Shown here: positions 49,801-61,800 of the stretch, one piece after another | Numbering within the stretch: position 1 is the first letter of the stretch | Layout: each line of letters opens with the position of its first letter | NCBI RefSeq assembly: GCF_041381155.1 | Contig: NC_091137.1 | Location: 14,441,765-14,505,764 of the forward strand | Origin: Argopecten irradians | Taxonomy: Eukaryota; Mollusca; Bivalvia; Pectinida; Pectinidae | Direction: 5' to 3' | Length of the DNA: 64,000 bases | Program-made: the position numbers and the translations under genes | Notes under the pieces: generated by a model | Told to the model about the DNA's origin: nothing | The model's database searches: none | The model's input: only the letters and a program-made list of their open reading frames with translations

Positions 49801-52800
49801 ATTAGTGTTGTTAATTAGCTTCCTTACCTGACAGGTGTGCTGTATGTAAGTTTACTATGTAAGATTAGTGTTGTTAATTAGCTTCCTTACCTGACAGGTG
49901 TGCTGTATGTAAGTTTACTATGTAAGATTAGTGTTGTTAATTAGCTTCCTTACCTGACAGGTGTGCTGTTTGTAAGTTTACTATGTAAGATTAGTGTTGT
50001 TAATTTGTTTTCCTTACCTGACAGGTGTGCTGTATTAAGTTTACTATGTAAGATTGTTGTTAATTAGCTTCCTTACCTGACAGGTGTGCTGTATGTAAGT
50101 TTACTATGTAAGATTAGTGTTGTTAATTAGCTTCCTTACCTGACAGGTGTGCTGTATGTAAGTTTACTATGTAAGATTAGTGTTGTTAATGAGCTTCCTT
50201 ACCTGACAGGTGTGCTGATGTATGTTTGTAAGTTTACTATGTAAGATTAGTGTTGTTAATTAGCTTCCTTACCTGACAGGTGTGCTGTATGTAAGTTTAC
50301 TATGTAAGATTAGTGTTGTTAATTAGCTTCCTTACCTGACAGGTGTGCTGATGTAAGTTTACTATGTAAGATTAGTGTTGTTAATGAGCTTCCTTACCTG
50401 ACAGGTGTGCTATATGTAAAAAGTCATGTAACCCACACCTGCTGGTCCGGTGTGACCTGTGTAAAAAGTACTATCACCTTGGCTGTCTGGATCCCCCACT
50501 CACTCGCATGCCGAAGAAAACCAAGCTCATGGGCTGGTAAGTGGTCTATTAGTTTGTATGGAGTTTTCAACTTAGCAGATAACAACATAGTTCATAAAGT
50601 AAACTAAGGCCTAGTGTGAGTGGTAGAATGGGACAAATTGGATCACACATTGCTTGTTATTATTAATTAGGAAATGGTGTCATTTCTGAATCAATGATAA
50701 TTCTATTTGGATAACATCATGTGCATTCTATGATCTACTTTATGCTTGCCATGTATGCATAGTAAAGAGTATTCTTTTGTGTCCATATTGATTTGTTACA
50801 TTACCATTTCCCCAGGCAATGTTCAGAGTGTGATCACTCGAGTAGTGGCCCAGAGGAGGGCAGTAAAGAGGACATGAATGCTCCACGCAGACTCAGAGAG
50901 AAAATCAAAGAGCCCTTCAAGTGGTCACCTGACCTTAAATACGAATTTGAAAAGGTATGAAAAACTGACAGAAGAAAGGTGCTGTCTGTAGTGAAGATAT
51001 AAATTCATGTTTAGTGAAATATATGTATGTCTTTGACTGGATTTTCCGATCCCAGTTCACTTATTGAGATATCCTTTTGACTAGCGGTGACCATTGTTGT
51101 AAGATAATGTTACATGTTCACATTTTCATCTTGTTCTAAATACCCCATAGAACCATATTTGGTCTGTAGTTGTGCTGGTATGAAATGCTACAAAATTTGT
51201 TCAAACAAATTACCCATCACTGGAGTCAAATAATTATGCTAATGCAGAGTTCTTAAAGAACTTATGTATGAGTCTAAGAGACCATGTTTATTCAAACAAA
51301 TGACCTTAACTTTCATTCAAGGTTACATGAGTCAAAAAGGCAAAAACCTTCTCAATAAACAATAGCATACTGGTATGAAGCACTATCAAGTTTGTTCATA
51401 TGGCAAATGAATGACTTTGACCTTTATTCAAGGTGAAAGGTATCAAATATGAGGAAATCTTTGAACAAGATAAATTTGATAATGAAAGGCTTAGACACAC
51501 AACAATTTGTCTGTAGCATGCTGGCATGAGTTCTACTAAGTTTGTTAAAAATATTATGCTTTTACTTTGTGTTCAGAATGCTAAAATCTATTAATTCTTA
51601 TCAATAATTTTGTGGTTTACTTTATATCATTTTTCATTACACATGTTTAGTTACCAAAGTACGTGAAAGGCGGTGCCAAGAAAGGGAGACAGAAGAAGAA
51701 AGTGAACAAGGATGATTTATCATCAGTAAACAGTCCTACTACCAGTAAACCTAGTGTGGACCAAGCAGATACAGGGGGATCTAATGTAAAGGTACCTATT
51801 GGTAATAAGTCGAAAACCACTGTGTCTAAGGGGCTCAATTTGTGAGAAACTTAAATAACTGACTCAACTTAATTCAATTATTACTGTCGGCTCGGGATTT
51901 GAAAGGCATGGCTGCATTACTTCCTTATGTGGATGGACTAGTTACCTGTGCATCTATACACACGACTGTAGGTTTATTCTGGGAATGCAGCGCTTGTTTT
52001 TATTGGTTGACCCATTTCTATAAACACGCCCATTTCCCCAAAAATAAGCTTCAGAAAAAACGTGCATTCGAATTATTTGAGTTCAAATCGGTAAAAATCA
52101 GTTTCAGTACCGATACATATCTGACATAAGTGACATAAAGTAGAAAATTTCTAGGAAAAGCACACATTTTGCTGATTTACCTGAAAGATATTTCAGTATG
52201 TACATGTAGCAGAAGTCATGCATGCAGGCCCCAAACAGCACCGTTTGTGATCCAGGCCTAAAATCTACATTGACGTCCGTAATTATTTAAACCACAGAAA
52301 ATCTAGTTATCGATTAGTCCTTTGTTATATAGAGGTTACACAATGAGTGGTTGTTGAATATTGAAAGTGGTTGTTGAATATTGAATTTATTCCAAATGAG
52401 TGTGTTATTTTTTAAAAGTTACAAAAGACATGAGCTTTAGCGAGTGTCTTTTGTAACTTTTAAAAAATAACTTACGAGTGTGGAATAAATTCAATATTCA
52501 ACAACCATGAATAGTGTAACCTGTTTCTAACACAATAATATTCGGTTTTAGCCGATAGAAATACGGCAGGGATACGGTAACATGTATTTACCGAAATATG
52601 CAAATAAGGTGTAGTAATATTTATCCCCCGCCCAACAAAGTTGGCGGGGGATATACAAATGGGTTCCGTCTGTCCGTCCGTACGAATGGTTTCCGGAGCA
52701 TAACTCTAAAACCAGTAGAGATATTTCCACGAAACTTCATACACACATTGGTCTTATGGTCTAGTAGTGCCTTTTGCTATTTTTAGGTTTTCATTTTTTC

Positions 52801-55800
52801 CATTTTTTCTGTAACCATGGAAACATTGCTGAAAATATCATATTTTTGTACCAGGTTCGTTTCTGAAGCATAACTCTAAAACCAGAAGAGATATTTCCAC
52901 GAAACTTCATAGACACATTGGTCTTATGGTCTTGTAGTGCCTTTTGCTATTTTTAGGTTTTCATTTTTTCCATTTTTTCCGTAATCATGAAACATTGCTG
53001 AAAATAGCAGATTTTTGTGTAAGAATCGTTTCCGGAGCACAACTCTAAAACCAGAAGAGATATTTCCATGAAACTTCATAGACACATTGTTCTTATGGTC
53101 TAGTAGTGCCTTTTGCTATTTTAAGGTTTTCACTTTTTGTACTTTTTTCTGTAACCATGGAAACATTGCTGAAAATGGCAGATTTTTGTGTAAGAATCGT
53201 TTCCGGAGCACAACTCTAAAACCAGCAGAGATATTTCCATGAAACTTCATAGACACATTGTTCTTATGGTCTAGTAGTGCCTTTTGCTATTTTAAGGTTT
53301 TTCACTTTTTGTTCTTTTTTCTGTAACCATGGAAACATTGCTGAAAATGGCAGATTTTTGTGTAAGAATCGTTTCCGGAGCACAACTCTAAAACCAGAAG
53401 AGATATTTCCATGAAACTTCATAGACACATTGTTCTTATGGTCTAGTAGTGCCTTTTGCTATTTTTAGGTTTTCACTTTTTGTACTTTTTTCTGTAACCA
53501 TGGAAACATTGCTGAAAATAGCAGATTTTTGTGTAAGAATCGTTTCCGGAGTACAACTCTAAAACCAGCAGAGATATTTCCATGAAACTTCATAGACACA
53601 TTGTTCTTATGGTCTAGTAGTGCCTTTTGCTATTTTAAGGTTTTCACTTTTTGTTCTTTTTTCTGTAACCATGGAAACATTGCTGAAAATGGCAGATTTT
53701 TGTGTAAGAATGGTTTCCGGAGCACAACTCTAAAACCAGCAGAGGTATTTCCATGAAACTTCATAGACACATTTGATGTAGGACTTCTAATTTTGTATTA
53801 TGCTTTACTTTTTATTTAATATGCATGCAGTAAAACTCAGATATATCAAACTCAATTACTATGAACATTCACTTAATTCCTATGTAACTCGTCGCTGTTT
53901 AAAACAAATAAAAAATCGCACTGTTAGCTGCTGAACTTTGTTAAAGCTAAGATCAGTTCTGGTATTTTTCAAAGAAGCAAATGTTTTCAAAGTTGGTTTC
54001 ACTTTGTTAAAAAAACCATAAATATGTTTTGTATATATTCTTCAATTGCAGTTGGGTTTTAAAATACTTTCCCTATACTCTTACTAGCATATAAAATTAA
54101 TGCATTAATTGATTTAGCTCTCCATTGGCAGGGGATCTGAATGACTATGTCCTTGTTGGGAACATCTTTAGGGTCAAATAATACTCATTTAACGTCTTAT
54201 TGAGTTCAAATCTTCAAAATTGCTTCCAGAAAATAAAACTCAATGTCATACTACATGTATACATGTAAAAGCATTCGCATGACACGGCATCGTCTATTTC
54301 CCGCCAGATAATCATCAAGCCATTACCGTCAAGATCAAGTTTGTTTAATACACGTTAAAACTATGAAACTCAACAGTAAAATCCTTGTCCGGCAAGATAT
54401 ATAATTAGTACTAAAGGTCAATTTAACATGTATGAAAACGTCACATATTTTGACACAATGACCATGGCGCATACGCTTTCCAACAGCAGTTTTGGACGTC
54501 AAGCAGCCATCAAAACATAGAATGACGTCATTTGATTATTGATGACGTTGACAATGATGACGTGACACAGGGAAAGAAGTAGTTCGGTTAAAGTTCACCA
54601 TGTCAGCCAATCAGAGTGCGTACAGAGTTTATACCACGTGTGGTATAAACAAATTGTTAATCAACAGCGGCAGTGTTTATTCCATGTCCTGAGAGTTGAA
54701 TAACACCGCCTATTGTGGTAGAAATTTTGTTCCTAACTTTGTTATATTTCATTCCTACACATGTTTTTTAGCTCACCTGGCCCGACGGGCCGGTGAGCTT
54801 ATGTCATGGCGCGGCGTCCGTCATCCGTCCGTCCGTCGTCCATCCGTCAACATTTCCTTTAAATCGCTACTAGTCATAGAGTTCTGCATGGATTGTAACC
54901 AAATTTGGCCACAAACATCCTTGAGAGAAGGGGAACAGAACTTGTATAAATTTTGGCTCTGACTCCCCGGGGCAGGAGGGGCGGGGCCCAATAGGGAAAA
55001 TAAAGGTAAATCCTATAAATCGCTACTTGTCCTAGAGTTCTGCATGGATTGTAACCAAATTTGGCCACAAACATCCTTAGTGGAAGGGGAACAGAACTTA
55101 TGTAAATTTTGGCTCTGACCCCCTGGGGGCAGGAGGGGCAGAGCCCAATAAGGGAAATAGAGGTAAATCCTATAAAACGCTACTTGTTCTAGAGTTCTGC
55201 ATGGATTGTAACCAAATTTTGCCACAAACATCCTTGGGGGAAGGGGGACAGAACTTGTAAAAATTTTGGCTCTGACCCCCCGGGGGCAGGAGGGGCGGGG
55301 CACAATAGGGGAAATAGAGGTAAATCCTATAAATCGCTACTTGTCCTAGAGTTCTGCATGGATTGTAACCAAATTTGGCCACAAACATCCTTGGCGAAAG
55401 GGGAACAGAACTTGTATAAATTTTGGCTCTGACCCCTGGGGGCAGGAGGGGCGGGGCCCAATAGGGGAAATAGAGGTAATCTTATAAATTGCTACTTGTC
55501 CTAGAGTTCTGCATGGATTGTAACCAAATTTGACCAGAAACATCCTTGGAGGAAGGGGAACAGAACTTGTATGAATTTTGGCTCTGATCCCCTGGGGGCA
55601 AGAGGGGTGGGGCCCAATAGGGGAAATAGAGGTAAATCCTTTAAATCGCTACTTTTCCTAGAGTTCTGCATGGATTGTAACCAAATTTGGCCACAAACAT
55701 CCTTGGCAGAAGGGGAACAGAACTTGTATAAATTTATGCTCTGACCCCCCGGGGGCAGGAGGGGCGGGGCCCAATAGGGGAAATAGAGGTTATCTTATTT

Positions 55801-58800
55801 CCCTATTTGGCCCGCCCCTCCTGCCCCAGGTCGAGCAAATTTTATACAAGTTCTGTTCCCCTTTCGCCAAGGATGTTTGTGGCCAAATTTGGTCCTAGAT
55901 TTCTGCATGGATTGTAACTAAATTTGACCAGAAACATCCTTGGGGGAAAGAGAACAGGAAATTGTATAAATTTTGGCTCTGACCCCCTGGGGGCAGGAGG
56001 GGCGGGGCCCAATAGGGGAAATAGAGGTAAATACTGTAAATCGCTAATAGTCATATAGTTCTGCTTGGATTTTAACCAAATTTGGCCCAGAAACATCCTT
56101 GGGGTTAACAGAATTTGTATAAATTTTGGCTTTGACCCCCTGGAGCAGAAAGATGGGGCCTAATAAGGGAATTCAGAAAAGAAACAATGAACTTGAATTC
56201 AGAACATTCCTAGGCATTACAAACCAGGTGAGCGATACAGGCCCTCTGGGCCTCTTGTTTTAATTACATTACTTGGCATTACAAACCAGGTGAGCGATAC
56301 AGTAAAACAGTCAACAGTAAACTCAACCAATTTAAAAGATTTACAATGTTGAGTAAATTTTAAGATAAAGGAGAAGGTACGTTAAGACTCGAATATGGCC
56401 CCAAAATTAATTCTCCAGTAAAGAACAACATACTTTGCCATATAACAGTTGAATACATTTGTTAACACATTACATCCTGAAAATATCCCACATGTGCCAA
56501 TTATGTTCACTATGACGTCATCAACATGCAGTTTCCTGCCATTTTTCACAAAAACCCTTGAAAAATCATACTTTTTGAGTGGTTTTCTCTAAAAATGAAT
56601 GTGGCCGCCTTCGTGGAGCAGAAAGATATTTTCACACGTTGTGTATCATGTATTTACGCATATCCATGCAAAATATAAAGTTGCTCGAATGTGGCGGCCA
56701 AATCCATTTCAAGCCTTTTCTAACCTAAAGATAATGAATTTTTAACAAAATTTGGCGAAAAGAGGAAAATCATCAATTTGATGACGTCATAGGTGGAGCA
56801 CATCGTGTACATGGTTATACAAAGTTATGTTTTGATGAATGGCAAGTATGAGTGTATTTATTGAAGTGAAATTGATGTGGATCAGAGTTAATATTTTTCA
56901 GCCTGAAAAATTAAGGCCAAAGACTGGTCCTATCATATCTACTTCTTTATGATACTACTAAAGTATTAATGAAAATCTCTTTACCATAAAAAATTGTTGA
57001 GTTATCTATCTATATGTAAATGTTTATGTATCCTATCTACACTCATTTGTACTGATGGGCTGCAAATTATGAAATGAATTAAAATTGACTCAAATTAAAT
57101 ATACCTTGTACATTGAATACCTCAACATAAAAAAGTATTGATTTGTAATTATCTATTTTTTCATTTGAATGCTGTAGACTGAACCAACACCTGACACATT
57201 AATCAAACTGGGCCAGCCACCTCCATCCAAGAAACAGCGGGGAGGGAAAGAGGAACAGTCCCGCGAGGAGTTAATGTGTGCCGTATGTAACGGTCTGGGG
57301 GACTTTACCAACACTGTCAGGTACATAGTGTAGTGTGATATAGGATAAAGATAGGCTCCCAGGAATGTGTGTCGTGTGTAACAGTCTGGGGGACTTTACC
57401 AACACTGTCAGGTACACAATGTAGTGTGATATAGGGTACAGATAGGCTCCCAGGAATGTGTGTCGTGTGTAACGGTCTGGGGGACTATACCAACACTGTC
57501 AGGTACACAGTGTAGTGTGATATAGGGTACAGATAGACTCCCGGGAATGTGTGTCGTGTGTAATGGTCTGGGGGACTATACCAACACTGTCAGGTACACA
57601 GTGTAGTGTGATATAGGGTACAGATAGACTCCCGGGAATGTGTGTCGTGTGTAACGGTCTGGGGGACTATACCAACACTGTCAGGTACACAGTGTAGTGT
57701 GATATAGGGTACAGATAGACTCCCAGGAATGTGTGTCGTGTGTAACGGTCTGGGGGACTATACCAACACTGTCAGGTACACAGTGTAGTGTGATATAGGG
57801 TACAGATAGACTCCCAGGAATGTGTGTCGTGTGTAACGGTCTGGGGGACTATACCAACACTGTCAGGTACACAGTGTAGTGTGATATAGGGTACAGATAG
57901 ACTCCCGGGAATGTGTGTCGTGTGTAACGGTCTGGGGGACTATACAACACTGTCAGGTACACAGTGTAGTGTGATATAGGGTACAGATAGGCTCCCAGGA
58001 ATGTGTGTCGTGTGTAACGGTCTGGGGGACTATACCAACACTGTCAGGTACACAGTGTAGTGTGATATAGGGTACAGATAGACTCCCGGGAATGTGTGTC
58101 GTGTGTAACGGTCTGGGGGACTATACCAACACTGTCAGGTACACAGTGTAGTGTGATATAGGGTACAGATAGGCTCCCCAGGAATGTGTGCGTGTGTAAC
58201 GGTCTGGGGGACTATACCAACACTGTCAGGTACACAGTGTAGTGTGATATAGGGTACAGATAGACTCCCGGGAATGTGTGTCGTGTGTAACAGTCTGGGG
58301 GACTATACCAACACTGTCAGGTACACAGTGTAGTGTGATATAGGGTACAGATAGGCTCCCGGGAATGTGTGTCGTGTGTAACGGTCTGGGGGACTATACC
58401 AACACTGTCAGGTACACACAGTGTAGTGTGATGTAGGGTACAGATAGACTCCCGGGAATGTGTGTCGTGTGTAACAGTCTGGGGGACTATACCAACACTG
58501 TCAGGTACACAGTGTAGTGTGATATAGGGTACAGATAGACTCCCGGGAATGTGTGTCGTGTGTAACGGTCTGGGGGACTATACCAACACTGTCAGGTACA
58601 CAGTGTAGTGTGATATAGGGTACAGATAGACTCCCAGGAATGTGTGTCGTGTGTAACGGTCTGGGGGACTATACCAACACTGTCAGGTACACAGTGTAGT
58701 GTGATATAGGGTACAGATAGACTCCCGGGAATGTGTGTCGTGTGTAACGGTCTGGGGGACTATACCAACACTGTCAGGTACAGTGTACAGTGTAGTGTGA

Positions 58801-61800
58801 TGTAGGGTACAGATAACTCCCAGGAATGTGTCCGTGTGTAACGGTCTGGGGGACTATACCAACACTGTCAGGTACACAGTGTAGTGTGATATAGGGTACA
58901 GATAGACTCCCCAGGAATGTGTGTCGTGTGTAACGGTCTGGGGGACTATACCAACACTGTCAGGTACACAGTGTAGTGTGATGTAGGGTACAGATAGACT
59001 CCCGGGAATGTGTGTCGTGTGTAACGGTCTGGGGGACTATACCAACACTGTCAGGTACACAGTGTAGTGTGATATAGGGTACAGATAGGCTCCCGGGAAT
59101 GTGTGTCGTGTGTAACGGTCTGGGGGACTATACCAACACTGTCAGGTACACAGTGTAGTGTGATATAGGGTACAGATAGACTCCCGGGAATGTGTGTCGT
59201 GTGTAATGGTCTGGGGGACTATACCAACACTGTCAGGTACACAGTGTAGTGTGATATAGGGTACAGATAGACTCCCGGGAATGTGTGTCGTGTGTGTAAC
59301 GGTCTGGGGGACTATACCAACACTGTCAGGTACACAGTGTAGTGTGATATAGGGTACAGATAGACTCCCGGGAATGTGTGTCGTGTGTAACGGTCTGGGG
59401 GACTATACCAACACTGTCAGGTACACAGTGTAGTGTGATATAGGGTACAGATAGACTCCCGGGAATGTGTGTCGTGTGTAATGGTCTGGGGGACTATACC
59501 AACACTGTCAGGTATACAGTGTAGTGTGATATAGGGTACAGATAGACTCCCGGGAATGTGTGTCGTGTGTAACGGTCTGGGGGACTATACCAACACTGTC
59601 AGGTACACAGTGTAGTGTGATATAGGGTACAGATAGGCTCCCGGGAATGTGTGTCGTGTGTAACAGTCTGGGGGACTATACCAACACTGTCAGGTACACA
59701 GTGTAGTGTGATATAGGGTACAGATAGCTCCCAGGAATGTGTGTCGTGTGTAACGGTCTGGGGGACTATACCAACACTGTCAGGTACACAGTGTAGTGTG
59801 ATATAGGGTACAGATAGACTCCCGGGAATGTGTGTCGTGTGTAACGGTCTGGGGGACTATACCAACACTGTCAGGTACACAGTGTAGTGTGATATAGGGT
59901 ACAGATAGGCTCCCGGGAATGTGTGTCGTGTGGTAACGGTCTGGGGGACTCTGGACTATACCAACACTGTCAGGTACACAGTGTAGTGTGATATAGGGTA
60001 CAGATAGGCTCCCGGGAATGTGTGTCGTGTGTAACGGTCTGGGGGACTATACCAACACTGTCAGGTACACAGTGTAGTGTGATATAGGGTACAGATAGAC
60101 TCCCGGGAATGTGTGTGTCGTGTGTAACGGTCTGGGGGACTATACAACACTGTCAGGTACACAGTGTTAGTGGAGTGTGATATAGGTACAGATAGACTCC
60201 CGGGAATGTGTGTCGTGTGTAACGGTCTGGGGGACTATACCAACACTGTCAGGTATACAGTGTAGTGTGATATAGGGTACAGATAGACTCCCGGGAATGT
60301 GTGTCGTGTGTAATGGTCTGGGGGACTATACCAACACTGTCAGGTACACAGTGTAGTGTGATGTAGGGTACAGATAGACTCCCGGGAATGTGTGTCGTGT
60401 GTAACGGTCTGGGGGACTATACCAACACTGTCAGGTACACAGTGTAGTGTGATATAGGGTACAGATAGGCTCCCAGGAATGTGTGTCGTGTGTAACGGTC
60501 TGGGGGACTATACCAACACTGTCAGGTACACAGTGTAGTGTGATGTAGGGTACAGATAGACTCCCAGGAATGTGTGTCGTGTGTAACGGTCTGGGGGACT
60601 ATACCAACACTGTCAGGTACACAGTGTAGTGTGATATAGGGTACAGATAGGCTCCCGGGAATGTGTGTCGTGTGTAACAGTCTGGGGGACTATACCAACA
60701 CTGTCAGGTACACAGTGTAGTGTGATATAGGGTACAGATAGACTCCCAGGAATGTGTGTCGTGTGTAACGGTCTGGGGGACTATACCAACACTGTCAGGT
60801 ACACAGTGTAGTGTGATATAGGGTACAGATAGGCTCCCAGGAATGTGTGTCGTGTGTAACGGTCTGGGGGACTATACCAACACTGTCAGGTACACAGTGT
60901 AGTGTGATATAGGGTACAGATAGACTCCCAGGAATGTGTGTCGTGTGTAACGGTCTGGGGGACTATACCAACACTGTCAGGTACACAGTGTAGTGTGATA
61001 TAGGGTACAGATAGGCTCCCAGGAATGTGTGTCTGTGTGTAACGGTCTGGGGGACTATACCAACACTGTCAGGTACACAGTGTAGTGTGATATAGGGTAC
61101 AGATAGGCTCCCAGGAATGTGTGTCGTGTGTAACAGTCTGGGGGACTATACCAACACTGTCAGGTACACAGTGTAGTGTGATATAGGGTACAGATAGGCT
61201 CCCAGGAATGTGTGTCGTGTGTAACGGTCTGGGGGACTATACCAACACTGTCAGGTACACAGTGTAGTGTGATATAGGGTACAGATAGGCTCCCGGGAAT
61301 GTGTGTCGTGTGTAACGGTCTGGGGGACTATACCAACACTGTCAGGTACACAGTGTAGTGTGATATAGGGTACAGATAGACTCCCGGGAATGTGTGTGTG
61401 TGTAACAGTCTGGGGGACTATACCAACACTGTCAGGTACACAGTGTAGTGTGATATAGGGTACAGATAGGCTCCCCGGAATGTGTGTGTGTGTAACAGTC
61501 TGGGGGACTATACCAACACTGTCAGGTACACAGTGTAGTGTGATATAGGGTACAGATAGGCCCCCAGGAATGTGTGTCGTGTGTGTAACGGTCTGGGGGA
61601 CTATAGCAACACTGTCAGGTACACAGTGTAGTGTGATATAGGGTACAGATAGACTCCCGGGAATGTGTGTCGTGTGTAACGGTCTGGGGGACTATACCAA
61701 CACTGTCAGGTACACAGTGTAGTGTGATATAGGGTACAGATAGGCTCCCGGGAATGTGTGTCGTGTGTAACGGTCTGGGGGACTATACCAACACTGTCAG

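Larger units (their letters stand above)
51792..57177 (+). other. PHF14 intron with three repeat elements
   Basis: No exon between 51792 and 57177. It holds a fold-back element (52334-52521), a family 3 element (52622-53775) and a family 1 element (54770-56257). The stretches 53776-54769 and 56301-57177 show no recognised feature apart from an 11-bp-arm inverted repeat around an E-box (54627-54650). Confidence 0.6.

Noticed and set aside
54627..54650. Palindrome around CACGTG as a regulatory site
   Set aside because: It has only 11-bp arms in a repeat-rich intron; an E-box this short occurs by chance and nothing else supports it.
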